A stretch of 64,000 bases of DNA from Lactobacillus sp. (GCA_022641965.1 JALCDX010000004.1:1-64000), one strand, 5' to 3'. Shown: positions 25,315 through 34,054, numbered from the stretch's first letter. A program made the numbers and translations. The notes: generated from the sequence alone by a model not told the origin.

Positions 25315-26111
25315 TTGTTCTGCTCCTTGCCAGAAGTTGCTAGTAAAACCAAAACCATGATGACAATCAAGATCACGCCAATCATTGAACCCATATGCCA
25401 ATTCATCGTAGTTAAGAAATATTCTTCAATCGCAGTCCCTAAAGTAATAACTTTATTGCCGCCAATTAATCTGGTGATCATGAATAAAGACAATGAAGGA
25501 ATAAACACGGCCTGCACGCCCGCCCGTACACCTGGCAGCGTTAATGGCCAAACAACCCGCCAAAATGTTTGCCAGCTGCTGGCACCCAAATCTCGTGCGG
25601 CCGCAATAATTTGCTGATCCAAGGCGTGCAAGGAATTATAGATCGGCAGCACCATAAAGGGAATTTCAATATAAGCAGCAACAATGACAAAAGCTGTCTT
25701 GGTAAAAAGCAGCTGCCGCGGGGCAAGGCCGATTAGCTGCAAAGCCTGATTGATCAGGCCATGCTGCCCTAATAGGCCAATAAAGGCATAAGTCTTTAGC
25801 AGCAAATTAATCCAAGTCGGCAATATCACCAGCAGCAGCCAGACGCGCTGATGCCGGCAATGAGCAATCACTAGCGCCAGCGGGTAAGAAATCAGCAAGG
25901 TCAAGCCCGTAATCAGCACGGCATACCAAAACGAATTTACCATCATTTTTAGACAAGCTCCATTAGTCAAAAAAGCTCGCAAATTAACTAAGCTAACTTG
26001 TCCTTGTCCATTCGTAAACGCATTGACCGCTAGTAAAATCATTGGCATGACAACAAATAATAGCAGCCACAGCACATACGGTATTATAAAAAAAGAGCTT
26101 TTGCTTCTCAT
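25311..26111 (-). CDS. potB: Spermidine/putrescine ABC transporter permease PotB
   Basis: Permease of 266 residues with about six membrane helices and the EAA coupling motif [22 protein letters not shown]. The segment [19 protein letters not shown] is typical of PotB/PotH. It overlaps potA at its start by 4 bases and potC at its end by 4 bases, so the whole cluster is translationally coupled. Confidence 0.93.
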   Translation of the reverse strand: MRSKSSFFIIPYVLWLLLFVVMPMILLAVNAFTNGQGQVSLVNLRAFLTNGACLKMMVNSFWYAVLITGLTLLISYPLALVIAHCRHQRVWLLLVILPTWINLLLKTYAFIGLLGQHGLINQALQLIGLAPRQLLFTKTAFVIVAAYIEIPFMVLPIYNSLHALDQQIIAAARDLGASSWQTFWRVVWPLTLPGVRAGVQAVFIPSLSLFMITRLIGGNKVITLGTAIEEYFLTTMNWHMGSMIGVILIVIMVLVLLATSGKEQNK

Positions 26112-27196
26112 TTTTCATTATCCTCGTACTGGCTCAAACGCTGATCAAATTCTGATTCAGATTCGCCTAAACGCATTACATGAATCGCGTCTGGGGCAAA
26201 GTGCAATCCGCAGCGTTTGGTTGGGGCTTTTTCTACAGTGTGAATCAGCCAGTTAAAGCCAGCATCATCTTTGGCCCATATTTCGTAATGGTCGCCCAAA
26301 AAGAGTTGTGATAAAACCTCAACCACAATTTTGCCCTGCTGAGGAGCTACCAGCGATAGATCTTCCGGTCTTAGCAAAACTTGTACTTGTTCACCTGGTT
26401 TAATTCCAGCATCGGCACATTCGAAGCGGTGATTGTCAAACTCCACTTCAAAGTCGCGAATCATGTGTCCCATCAGCAGATTTGAATCGCCAATAAACCT
26501 CGCTACAAATTCATTAACCGGCTCATCATAAATAGCTGATGGACTGCCAGATTGCTGCAAGCGGCCTTCATTCAAGACAAAAATCTCATCGCTCATGGCT
26601 AAAGCCTCTTCTTGGTCGTGGGTTACAAAGATGAAAGTAATTCCTAATTGCTTCTGAATGGAACGCAGTTCAAACTGCATTGTTTTGCGCAATTTTTTAT
26701 CCAAGGCTGACAAAGATTCGTCAAGCAGCAGAACTTTGGGCTGATTTACCAGCGCCCTGGCAATGGCTACTCGCTGCTGCTGGCCCCCACTTAATTCTTG
26801 CACAGATCGCTGGCCAAAGCCTTCTAATCTAACTAACGACAACATTCTGTCAACTTTGACTTGAATTTGGTCAGCCGGAACTTTTTTAACCTTGAGACCA
26901 AACGCGATATTTTCAAAGACGTTTAAATGCGGAAATAAAGCATAATTTTGAAAAACCGTATTTAAGGGTCGCTGGGCAGCCGGCAGGTCATTAATTTTGC
27001 GCCCGTTAAATAAAATTTCACCTTGTGTTGGCTGATCAAAGCCGGCAATTAAACGCAAGATCGTCGTTTTGCCCGAGCCAGACGGTCCCAGCAGCGAATA
27101 GAATTTGCCAGATTCTAAACTCAAATTAAGATCATGCAAGGCAGTAAAACCATCTGGATACTGGCGAGTAACGTGTTTTAATTCGATAATTTTCAT
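26108..27196 (-). CDS. potA: Spermidine/putrescine ABC transporter ATP-binding protein
   Basis: ATPase of 362 residues: Walker [10 protein letters not shown] (37-45), Q-loop ([11 protein letters not shown]), signature [14 protein letters not shown], Walker [13 protein letters not shown] and His switch FVTHDQEEA, then a C-terminal TOBE-type domain ([11 protein letters not shown]). Walker B has DES in place of the usual DEP, still with the catalytic Glu. No strong ribosome site is seen before the ATG; only 20 bases separate it from the terminator-like hairpin after murB. Confidence 0.94.
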   Translation of the reverse strand: MKIIELKHVTRQYPDGFTALHDLNLSLESGKFYSLLGPSGSGKTTILRLIAGFDQPTQGEILFNGRKINDLPAAQRPLNTVFQNYALFPHLNVFENIAFGLKVKKVPADQIQVKVDRMLSLVRLEGFGQRSVQELSGGQQQRVAIARALVNQPKVLLLDESLSALDKKLRKTMQFELRSIQKQLGITFIFVTHDQEEALAMSDEIFVLNEGRLQQSGSPSAIYDEPVNEFVARFIGDSNLLMGHMIRDFEVEFDNHRFECADAGIKPGEQVQVLLRPEDLSLVAPQQGKIVVEVLSQLFLGDHYEIWAKDDAGFNWLIHTVEKAPTKRCGLHFAPDAIHVMRLGESESEFDQRLSQYEDNEK

Positions 27197-27216
27197 GTCT
27201 TTTGTCCGTAGTAGCT

Positions 27217-27247
27217 AAAAAAAGCTGCAAGCTTGCTGCTTGCAGCT
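27217..27247 (-). terminator. Terminator/attenuator between murB and potA
   Basis: A perfect 10-bp stem (AGCTGCAAGC / GCTTGCAGCT) with a five-base loop is followed by six to seven T on the minus strand. It starts 6 bases after the murB stop and ends 20 bases before the potA ATG, leaving no space for a promoter in between. Confidence 0.85.
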
Positions 27248-27252
27248 AATGC

Positions 27253-28152
27253 TTAGGCCTCTTGCCCAATAATTCTAACTTCAGTCTGCAAATCAACGTC
27301 GAATTGCGCGTCGACCACTTTTTGAATGTAGTGAATTAAATTAAGGTAGTCAGTCGCGGTCGCGCCGCCGACATTAATAATAAAGCCCGCGTGTTTCATC
27401 GAATCTTGCGCGCCGCCAATTTGCTTGCCCTGCAGTCCGGCTTTAATAATCATTGGCCCAACAAAGTGACCAGCAGGACGTTTGAAAACAGATCCGCATG
27501 ATGGAAAATCAAGTGGCTGCTTATAGCGCCGCAACGCGTTTAGATAATTCATCTGATCTAAGATCACGCGCCGGTTCCCTGGCTTTAGCGAAAAGGTTGC
27601 GCTTAAAACAATATCGCCGGTGTCTTGAACTAAAGAATGCCGATAAGAGAACTTCATCTCAGCATTGGTATAAGTTTTCAACTGACCAGAACGCGTAAGC
27701 ACCTGGCAAGACTTAAAACACTCTCGCGTTTCACCGCCGTAAGCACCAGCATTCATAAACACCGCACCCCCCACGCTGCCTGGAATGCCAGCGGCAAATT
27801 CCAAACCGATTAAGCCAGCCCTTCCAGCTGCAAAAGAAGTGTCAATAATGCGGGCCCCGGCCATCGCGGTCACTTCATTGCCGGCCACCGAAATTTTATT
27901 GAGCTTAGTTAGTACCATGACTAGGCCTTTAATGCCGCCATCGCGAATAATCAAATTCGAAGCATTGCCAATGACAGTCAAGGGCACCTGCTGCGCCTGA
28001 CAAGCTTGCACCAAACACTCAACTTGCTGCAAATTTTCTGGAAAAGCCAGCATTTCTGCTGGTCCCCCAGTTTTAGTAAAAGTAATCGTGCTTAGCGGCA
28101 CGTTAGTTTGCAATTTAATTTCTGGATCTGCTAGTCTTAACACTCTGGTCAC
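27253..28152 (-). CDS. murB: UDP-N-acetylenolpyruvoylglucosamine reductase
   Basis: FAD-dependent reductase making UDP-MurNAc. Of 299 residues, it shows TGGPAEMLAFPEN, the FAD loop TVIGNASNLIIRDGG, AAGIPGSVGGAVFMNAGAYGGE, and the catalytic Ser in FPSCGSVFKRP; a C-terminal Glu lies in DLQTEVRIIG. The shorter type IIb architecture is usual in Firmicutes. The GTG at 28152 overlaps the AAAGG site; a second GTG at 28143 is better spaced and opens MLRLADPEI. Confidence 0.95.
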   Translation of the reverse strand: MTRVLRLADPEIKLQTNVPLSTITFTKTGGPAEMLAFPENLQQVECLVQACQAQQVPLTVIGNASNLIIRDGGIKGLVMVLTKLNKISVAGNEVTAMAGARIIDTSFAAGRAGLIGLEFAAGIPGSVGGAVFMNAGAYGGETRECFKSCQVLTRSGQLKTYTNAEMKFSYRHSLVQDTGDIVLSATFSLKPGNRRVILDQMNYLNALRRYKQPLDFPSCGSVFKRPAGHFVGPMIIKAGLQGKQIGGAQDSMKHAGFIINVGGATATDYLNLIHYIQKVVDAQFDVDLQTEVRIIGQEA

Positions 28153-28202
28153 CTTTCAAAACCTCAATACACAATATTTTAACGCACCAGCCAATTTTGT
28201 CA

Positions 28203-28213
28203 CTGCTATAATG
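28203..28213 (+). promoter_or_regulatory. Probable -10 element of the exonuclease gene
   Basis: TATAAT lies about 32 bases upstream of the start codon, in the divergent gap with murB. No good -35 is seen at the correct distance. AAAGGAG precedes the ATG. Confidence 0.45.
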
Positions 28214-28243
28214 GAGCTAAATTAAATTTTCAAAGGAGCAATC

Positions 28244-28777
28244 ATGAACTTTATCGCGATGGATTTTGAAACAGCCAATAGACATCCAGAGAGTGCTTGT
28301 TCATTGGCAATTGTCATGGTTAGACAGGACCAAATCGTGGATCGTTTTTATAGCGTTATTAATCCGCAAATGCCTTTTGATCAAAGAAATATTCAGGTTC
28401 ATCAAATCACGGCCGCAGATGTCCAAAACGCTCCTACCATGGCGGAATTATGGCCGCACATCGCGGGGTTGTATCATCCAGGGATGCTGGTCGCGGCCCA
28501 TAACGCCCGCTTTGATGCCAACGTCCTGCAAAAATCACTAGCTCGTTATGACATCGCTGCCCCGCACTATCTGCTAATCGACACCCTGCAGACAGCTCGA
28601 GCTTTTGAAACCGGCTTGCCAAATTACAAACTCAATACCGTTTCAGAAGCATTGGGAATTGATTTATGGCACCACCATAACGCTCTAAGCGACAGTGAAG
28701 CGTGTGCTGAAATTTTAATCAGTGAGCATAAAAAAATGGGCGCTGAGCCCATCAAAAAATTTATTAAAGCATATTAA
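28244..28777 (+). CDS. DEDDh-type 3'-5' exonuclease (DnaQ/epsilon-like)
   Basis: Stand-alone exonuclease of 177 residues. Exo I is AMDFETAN (Asp7, Glu9), Exo II is AHNARFDANVL and Exo III is HHNALSDSEACAEIL with the His typical of the DEDDh class. It lacks any polymerase or BRCT domain, so it is one of the small DnaQ-like proteins common in lactobacilli; possible roles are proofreading or RNA/DNA trimming. It is one of the few plus-strand genes, divergent from murB and convergent with tsaE. Confidence 0.9.
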   Translation: MNFIAMDFETANRHPESACSLAIVMVRQDQIVDRFYSVINPQMPFDQRNIQVHQITAADVQNAPTMAELWPHIAGLYHPGMLVAAHNARFDANVLQKSLARYDIAAPHYLLIDTLQTARAFETGLPNYKLNTVSEALGIDLWHHHNALSDSEACAEILISEHKKMGAEPIKKFIKAY

Positions 28778-28782
28778 TCAGC

Positions 28783-29259
28783 TTAATTTTTAACTTTCTG
28801 TAAGACTTGGTTTAGCCAAGCCTTATTTTTTTTGCCCCTAGCCGTGAACTCCACGGTGCGAGTCGTTGAATCCCAATGATCGTCAATTCGTTTCAAGGTC
28901 AGCTGCAAAAATTCAGCCGGCAGCTGATCCATAATAAATTGCGGCCACTCAATGACAATTAAACCTTGTTCAGCAAAATAGCCAGGCATATCAATGCTAG
29001 ATAAATCGCCGTCTTCCAAGCGATACATGTCCATATGGAACAAGGGCATCGTACCTTCACGATATTCACGCACAATCGTAAAAGTCGGGCTTTTAATCGG
29101 CCGACGGATGCCAAGGGCGCGGGCAATTCCTTTAGTCAAAGTGGTCTTGCCTGCTCCCAGATCGCCTGTTAATAGCAACAAGCCGCCAGGAAAAGCAGTT
29201 TGGCCTAAAGCTAAACCCAATTGCTGCATCGAGGCAGCTGAATCAATTTTCAATTGCAT
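28783..29259 (-). CDS. tsaE: tRNA threonylcarbamoyladenosine biosynthesis ATPase TsaE
   Basis: P-loop protein of 158 residues with Walker A GDLGAGKTTLTKG (about 32-44) and the conserved SPTFTIVREY and HMDMYRLE stretches. It drives the TsaD/TsaB complex that makes t6A37 on ANN-decoding tRNAs. Two bases separate it from pta, as in other lactobacilli. The C-terminus is basic and ends LNQVLQKVKN. Confidence 0.93.
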   Translation of the reverse strand: MQLKIDSAASMQQLGLALGQTAFPGGLLLLTGDLGAGKTTLTKGIARALGIRRPIKSPTFTIVREYREGTMPLFHMDMYRLEDGDLSSIDMPGYFAEQGLIVIEWPQFIMDQLPAEFLQLTLKRIDDHWDSTTRTVEFTARGKKNKAWLNQVLQKVKN

Positions 29260-29261
29260 TA

Positions 29262-30242
29262 TTATTCCACTTTCATATTAGCTTGAGCAGCGGTCAGAAT
29301 GCCAGCGCGATAAACATCTTCACTGCTTGCTCCGCGCGATAAGTCATTGACTGGTGCTGCTAATCCTTGCAAAACGGGACCCGTAGCGGAGAAATTGCCT
29401 AAGCGCTGGGCAATTTTATAACCAATATTAGCTGACTGCAGCTCAGGAAAGACAAACACATTAGCGTGACCAGCAACTGCCGACTTTGGAGCTTTCCGCT
29501 GGCCAACTTCTGGCACAAAAGCGGCGTCGAATTGCAGCTCGCCATCAACTTTCAAAGCAGGATCAGCTTGCTTGACCAATTCAACTGCTTGCTGTACTTT
29601 TGTCACCATCTCGCCTTTGGCTGAGCCTTTAGTTGAAAAACTAAGCATGGCAACGACAGGATCTAAGCCTGCCAATTTAGCAGTTTCAGCTGATTGCAGT
29701 GCAATTTCCGCTAGGGTCGCGCTGTCTGGATCGATGTTCATCGCACAATCGGCAAAAACGTAACGCTCTTCTCCGCGCTCAAGCAGCATCGCGCCAGATA
29801 CCCGTTTTTGACCAGGCACGGTTTTAATGATCTGCAAAGCAGGTCGAACCGTGTTGGCGGTTGAATGGACAGCCCCTGAAACCATCCCGTCAGCTAAATG
29901 CTCGTAAACCATCATGGTCCCATAATAACTAGGTTCAAGCAGCATCTGCTTAGCTTGCGCTAGCGTATTTTTACCATGACGCCGTTCTACAAAATCCTGA
30001 CAGAATTGTTGATATTGTGCATCATCTTTGATAGGAATGATTTTTATGCTGCCTAGTTCCAAATGTAGCTTGTGAGCTAAATCAGCTATCTTGACGGGAT
30101 CGCCTAACAAAATTGGGGTGACAATTTGATCAGCTTGCAAGCGTAACGCCGCTTTTAGAACACGAGCGTCTTCTCCTTCCGGAAAAACGATCGTTTTCGG
30201 TGCTTTTTTGGCAATTTGGGTTAATTTAGTAAATAAATCCAT
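29262..30242 (-). CDS. pta: Phosphate acetyltransferase
   Basis: Converts acetyl-CoA and phosphate to acetyl phosphate and CoA. The 326-residue short-form enzyme (no regulatory N-terminal domain) shows IVFPEGEDARVL at the start, MLLEPSYYGTMMV, DGMVSGAVHSTANTVRP, MLSFSTKGSA, DGELQFDAAFVP and VFPELQSANIGYKIAQRLG, all typical. Its product feeds AckA (encoded at 5447). It is in the ung-pta-tsaE group with 11- and 2-base spacers. Confidence 0.96.
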   Translation of the reverse strand: MDLFTKLTQIAKKAPKTIVFPEGEDARVLKAALRLQADQIVTPILLGDPVKIADLAHKLHLELGSIKIIPIKDDAQYQQFCQDFVERRHGKNTLAQAKQMLLEPSYYGTMMVYEHLADGMVSGAVHSTANTVRPALQIIKTVPGQKRVSGAMLLERGEERYVFADCAMNIDPDSATLAEIALQSAETAKLAGLDPVVAMLSFSTKGSAKGEMVTKVQQAVELVKQADPALKVDGELQFDAAFVPEVGQRKAPKSAVAGHANVFVFPELQSANIGYKIAQRLGNFSATGPVLQGLAAPVNDLSRGASSEDVYRAGILTAAQANMKVE

Positions 30243-30253
30243 CCTGTTTCCTC

Positions 30254-30949
30254 CTAAGCAATATCTTCTGGATTAACTTGCAGTGGCAGCTGCCAATCAA
30301 TTGGCGTCTCCCCCATGTTTACCAAAGCTTGGTTGCATCGAGAAAATGGCCGGGAGCCGAAGAAACCATGATTGGCTGACAAAGGACTTGGGTGAGCAGA
30401 TTTAATGACCGCGTTTTTTTGCAAATCAATCAGCGGTATTTTCTTTTGCGCAAAAGCACCCCAAAGGATGAAGACTACTCCGCCGCGATGACTTAAAGCC
30501 TTAATTGCTTGATCCGTTACTAGTTCCCAGCCTTTTCCTTGATGGCCATTTGCATGCCCATAGGGGACCGTCAACACTGCATTCAGTAGCAGCACGCCTT
30601 GATCGGCCCAGGCTTTCAAATAGCCATGCTTAACAGGCACTGCTCCTACATCATCAGTTAATTCCTGGTAAATATTGATCAGCGATGGTGGCAATTTCGT
30701 GCCTGGCATCACTGAGAAACTCATGCCATTTGCTTGCCCAGGATTGTGATACGGATCTTGCCCTAAAATTACCACCTTGGTATCGGCAAAGGATGTCAAT
30801 TTAAAAGCTGTAAAAATATGATACATATCAGGGAAAATCCGCTTAGTCGCGTATTCTTGTCTTAAAAAGCTGTGCAACTGCTGATACTGCTCGCTTTCAA
30901 AGGCTGGTGCCAAAATTTTATCCCAGTCATTGCCAATCAATTTCTTCAT
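30254..30949 (-). CDS. ung: Uracil-DNA glycosylase, family 1
   Basis: Removes uracil from DNA. Of 231 residues, it has the catalytic water-activating motif [16 protein letters not shown] (Asp65), the [12 protein letters not shown] segment and the minor-groove loop [18 protein letters not shown]. First gene of ung-pta-tsaE. The C-terminus DWQLPLQV is typical of family 1. Confidence 0.97.
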   Translation of the reverse strand: MKKLIGNDWDKILAPAFESEQYQQLHSFLRQEYATKRIFPDMYHIFTAFKLTSFADTKVVILGQDPYHNPGQANGMSFSVMPGTKLPPSLINIYQELTDDVGAVPVKHGYLKAWADQGVLLLNAVLTVPYGHANGHQGKGWELVTDQAIKALSHRGGVVFILWGAFAQKKIPLIDLQKNAVIKSAHPSPLSANHGFFGSRPFSRCNQALVNMGETPIDWQLPLQVNPEDIA

Positions 30950-31047
30950 GATCTGCCCTTCCCTTTTTTCTCCTGTTCATATGGTATCATGAAATTAACA
31001 AGAAAGAGGAGCAACTAACTTGTTGGATTGACAAAGGCAGGCCGAAG

Positions 31048-31563
31048 ATGAAATATTTAATGCTGCTTCACCAGCGACATTTGTTGGGGCAAATGGCAAT
31101 TTATGATCAGGCCGATCAATTGACCTTTATTTTGGCGGGGAGTATTCACCAGCCGAGCCATACTTTATTTCTATATGACGTCAACCGCCATGAATTAGGC
31201 CGGTTGTTTCTGTCTGCCAAAAAATCTGGCAAGTTGCTCGATCATTTCATCATTCAAATCGTTGGACAAAGTCCGACGACCTTGAAAAAGGCCAAGCTTA
31301 ATTTAGGCCATGCTTTCTATTTAGACAAGCAGCGTTATTGGGTTTGGGACAACAGCTGCGGCTGCTATACCTTTAAAAAGCTCTTAAAAATCGAAGCACA
31401 GGTTAACCAGCAGATGACAGCTAAAGGATTAGTTGCTGAGTGTCAGATTAAACATTCAGCAGACGTGCCATATGTGCTGCTGGTGGCAGCGCTGCTAAGT
31501 GAATGGAATTATAACGAGTTGAAGTTGCCTAAGTTTAAACGTGGTGATTTGCAGGTAGATTAA
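31048..31563 (+). CDS. Hypothetical protein of 171 residues
   Basis: Not recognised with certainty. The sequence is soluble, with no signal peptide or helix. The N-terminal 100 residues look like a run of beta strands (MAIYDQADQLTFILAGSI, TLFLYDVNRHELGRLFLSA, DHFIIQIVGQ), which is reminiscent of LURP-one/tubby-like folds, but the likeness is weak. The C-terminal third is basic (KLPKFKRGDL). The start has AAAGGCAGG six bases upstream. Its stop overlaps the stop of the converging TetR gene (shared TTAA). Confidence 0.7.
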   Translation: MKYLMLLHQRHLLGQMAIYDQADQLTFILAGSIHQPSHTLFLYDVNRHELGRLFLSAKKSGKLLDHFIIQIVGQSPTTLKKAKLNLGHAFYLDKQRYWVWDNSCGCYTFKKLLKIEAQVNQQMTAKGLVAECQIKHSADVPYVLLVAALLSEWNYNELKLPKFKRGDLQVD

Positions 31564-32093
31564 GGACGTTCAATTAAAGGCAATTTATCGGCCTGCTGCT
31601 CGAGCAGCGGAATTAACAGCATAAACTGACGATGAACTTCCTTGACTGTTTGTTCGCATTCTAGTTGCAGCCAACAAACAATTTGCGCAAATAATATTCT
31701 ACTGATTCGCTCAACAGTATAAACGGAGTAAGGACCACGCTTATCACAATAATCTTTCAAAAACTCTCTCAGTTGGGCTTCTAAAATTTGCAATGCTTCG
31801 TAGTCGTTTTTTAAGAAATGAAACACATTGAGATAATAAATTTTATTTTGATCAATATGTTTCAGCAAAAAATATAGGCGACTAGTTAAATTCTGTCGTT
31901 TGGTATGTGCCATAACGCACTTGTGGCGCCGCAGCAAGCACATGCATAGACAGCGATCTAATGAGTGAAAATAGTAATAAAATACTCCTCGACTTATGTC
32001 AGCGTGTTCGCATAATGACGAAATAGTATAATGCTTTAAATCTTCCTGGGACAAATCAGCTTCAATTACAGCTTGCAGACGATTGATTTTCAT
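31560..32093 (-). CDS. TetR/AcrR-type regulator 1
   Basis: Protein of 177 residues with a TetR-like helix-turn-helix near the start: YTISSLCEHADISRGVFYYYFHSLDR (about 22-47). The N-terminal first helix is short. The C-terminal all-helical domain has several Cys (CLCMCLLRRHKC) just after the HTH, unlike most family members. AAGGAG precedes the ATG. It ends in a 4-base overlap with the converging hypothetical gene. Ligand and targets are unknown. Confidence 0.75.
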   Translation of the reverse strand: MKINRLQAVIEADLSQEDLKHYTISSLCEHADISRGVFYYYFHSLDRCLCMCLLRRHKCVMAHTKRQNLTSRLYFLLKHIDQNKIYYLNVFHFLKNDYEALQILEAQLREFLKDYCDKRGPYSVYTVERISRILFAQIVCWLQLECEQTVKEVHRQFMLLIPLLEQQADKLPLIERP

Positions 32094-32190
32094 TGTTTAT
32101 TTCTCCTTCAACAAAATTAACAAATTATCAATTAACAAGCTGAGCTTAACAGCTAATCGAGTTTACCAACAAAGCGTTCCAATAAATGCT

Positions 32191-32230
32191 AAAAGGCCGC
32201 TGCAGTCAATCCTGCTGCAACAGCCTTTTT
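32191..32230. terminator. Bidirectional-looking hairpin terminator in the TetR island
   Basis: An interrupted stem (AAAAGGC...TGCAG / CTGCTGCA...GCCTTTT) sits between the 59-residue gene and TetR 1, with T tracts on both sides. The stem is not perfect. The remaining sequence between 32094 and 32275 shows no gene. Confidence 0.55.
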
Positions 32231-32275
32231 TGTCTCTTCAAAGCAGGCCAAGCATTCAAACTGCTTTAGCGCGCT

Positions 32276-32455
32276 TCAATAAAATTGAATAAAAAGCTCA
32301 ATTTCACGCACGGTGAATTCACCCTGAAACTTTTTTAGCAACTCTTCCTTGAGTTGGGCTTCATCCAACCCTTTTTTGCGGCCAGCATGCAACTCCTCCA
32401 ATAATGCCTTGCTGGCCGGGTTAAGCATCATGTTGTCAGTAAACCTGCTCCCCAC
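32276..32455 (-). CDS. Small hypothetical protein of 59 residues
   Basis: GTG start at 32455 with the strong site AAGAGGTGAG six bases upstream, which overlaps the stop of the upstream TetR gene; the in-frame ATG pair at 32431/32428 is less well placed. The protein is highly charged and predicted helical: KALLEELHAGRKKGLDEAQL and ELLKKFQGEFTVREIELF. No membrane helix. The tight linkage and RBS indicate a real gene co-transcribed with TetR 2. Function unknown; a partner or modulator of the regulator is a guess. Confidence 0.65.
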   Translation of the reverse strand: MGSRFTDNMMLNPASKALLEELHAGRKKGLDEAQLKEELLKKFQGEFTVREIELFIQFY

Positions 32456-32469
32456 AATTTACTCACCTC

Positions 32470-33021
32470 TTAAATAAAAGCAAATTCTGTTGTCATGATT
32501 TGCTGCACGCAATTATCGATAGCTGCATCAGTTAATTGCCGTGTCAGCTTTAACTGGTAAAAGTTGTGTATTTGCTGGCTCGTCAGCAGCCATCCTTTGG
32601 TAAGAACATCGTTCAAAACAATCTTGCGCCCATATTCCTGCTCTTTTAAATTAAAGTCACGAATTAATTCATTATTAGTTTTGCGAATCTGGTAGGCTAC
32701 CTGTTCATAATTGCTGACGATGGTAAGTGCCAGGCCTGGTGCTTGCAGCAGCGACTTAAACAAAGCGACGTGAAAAGCCCACAGTTTGTCTGTCTCAGTC
32801 GTCTTGAGTGCTTGCCCCAGTTTCATGCCCAAATCTTTGAAAATCATAGTCAAAGTGTTGTTCTTGACTTCCTCAATGTTTTCAAAGTTGGAATAAATCG
32901 GCTGCGGTGAACATTTTGCCTCTTTCGCCAAAGTGCGGATTGTTAAACTATTCAAGCCTTCAGAAAATAATAAGTTGCTAGAAATATTTAATAAGAATTC
33001 ACGGTCAACTGTTCCCTGCAT
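32470..33021 (-). CDS. TetR/AcrR-type regulator 2
   Basis: Protein of 183 residues with an N-terminal TetR HTH: LTIRTLAKEAKCSPQPIYSNFENIEEV (about 22-48). The C-terminal domain is helical without recognisable ligand motif (it contains APGLALTIVSNYEQ and GWLLTSQQIHNFYQLK, a DUF-like pattern of TetR C-terminal domains). A large inverted repeat just upstream (33035-33072) is a candidate autoregulatory operator. It is followed 14 bases later by the 59-residue gene. Confidence 0.8.
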   Translation of the reverse strand: MQGTVDREFLLNISSNLLFSEGLNSLTIRTLAKEAKCSPQPIYSNFENIEEVKNNTLTMIFKDLGMKLGQALKTTETDKLWAFHVALFKSLLQAPGLALTIVSNYEQVAYQIRKTNNELIRDFNLKEQEYGRKIVLNDVLTKGWLLTSQQIHNFYQLKLTRQLTDAAIDNCVQQIMTTEFAFI

Positions 33022-33034
33022 TCTTGCTTACCGG

Positions 33035-33072
33035 CTTTCTACAATAAGATTATTAATTTTATTGTAAGAAAG
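33035..33072. promoter_or_regulatory. Inverted repeat, candidate TetR operator
   Basis: CTTTCTACAATAA (33035-33047) and TTATTGTAAGAAAG (33059-33072) form a near-perfect inverted repeat (one extra A) with an 11-base centre, 14 bases from the start of TetR 2. The size and placement fit an autoregulatory operator. The rest of the 366-base gap to TetR 3 is very AT-rich and shows no gene. Confidence 0.6.
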
Positions 33073-33322
33073 AATGCTTGTGTTGATAACAAAACCCGAC
33101 AATGTTATGCAATTGCTGAAGTTTTTAGATAAAATCGCAGTTTTTGTGTATTTTTGTTAATTTTTAGCGTAGATTGGCAATTTATTAAACAAAGTGTATA
33201 TTTCCTAATTAGTTTGTCTATTTTTAACTTGCTTTGTAACTTGCAAAATAATATGCACTTTCCCTAGCAGAAATAAATTATCCATAATTACTCTTAATTA
33301 ATATATAGTTTGACTATTGGGT

Positions 33323-33328
33323 ATATAA
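33323..33328 (+). promoter_or_regulatory. Probable -10 of TetR 3
   Basis: TATAAT occurs 59 bases upstream of the third TetR gene, preceded by a TTGACT that is too close (8 bases) to serve as its -35. Start is by TTAGGA eight bases before the ATG. Confidence 0.4.
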
Positions 33329-33387
33329 TTTGTTTAAATGATAGCAATTAAAGCACAATTAGTATCTGACAGATTAGGAATGAACTT

Positions 33388-34017
33388 ATGGATATTCGAA
33401 TTATTAATACCAAAAACCGAATTGAAAAAGGCTTGATCAAGGCGATGAAAGAAACGCCGCTCATTAGACTTCGCGACAAAGAAGTCATCGCAGCTGCTGA
33501 AGTTTCTTCCGGTACTTTTTACAAATACTATAACGATAAAATCGATGTTTTGAATAACATCGAAGAGCGAGTTTTTGCGGAATACGATCAATGTTTGCAA
33601 CTTTTGACTAAAAATTGGACGATTTTGAAGTTTTCACCAAACAAGAGCCGGATTCACGGCATGATTGAAAATAAGGCACAAGAGTTTCTCGACTTCTTTA
33701 ATCGCAATTCAGAAACTTTGTCAATTTTGATTTCACCGAACGGCGATCCGGCAGTTTTAAACAAAATGATTTATATGATGTCTTCTGCTGTGTCGAAAAT
33801 AATGATTTATTACTACCACATGTATAAACAGGAACATTCATTATTCAAAAAGAAGTTAGAGTTCAAGCTATTGTCTTTGCAATATGGACGTGATATTCTG
33901 TATCCATTTTTGATTTGGATCAATAATAAAGACAGCTTCACCACGCAAGACGTTAAAGAACTCATTTACCAAAGCATTATCTTTTCGCCTTATGATGTAT
34001 CTAAACATTATTTTTAA
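33388..34017 (+). CDS. TetR/AcrR-type regulator 3
   Basis: Protein of 209 residues. The HTH is IRLRDKEVIAAAEVSSGTFYKYYNDKIDVL (about 26-55). The C-terminal domain is large and helical, rich in aromatic residues (SKIMIYYYHMYKQEHSLF), in the manner of TetR_C dimerisation domains. It is transcribed divergently from TetR 2 across a 366-base AT-rich gap and has its own terminator. No adjacent efflux pump or enzyme gene is present, so the target must be elsewhere. Confidence 0.82.
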   Translation: MDIRIINTKNRIEKGLIKAMKETPLIRLRDKEVIAAAEVSSGTFYKYYNDKIDVLNNIEERVFAEYDQCLQLLTKNWTILKFSPNKSRIHGMIENKAQEFLDFFNRNSETLSILISPNGDPAVLNKMIYMMSSAVSKIMIYYYHMYKQEHSLFKKKLEFKLLSLQYGRDILYPFLIWINNKDSFTTQDVKELIYQSIIFSPYDVSKHYF

Positions 34018-34023
34018 CTAACC

Positions 34024-34049
34024 AGCCTGCTTTAGCAGGCTATTTTTTT
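34024..34049 (+). terminator. Terminator of TetR 3
   Basis: The stem AGCCTGC / GCAGGCT with a four-base loop is followed by ATTTTTTT on the plus strand, 7 bases after the stop codon. Confidence 0.88.
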
Positions 34050-34054
34050 GCATT

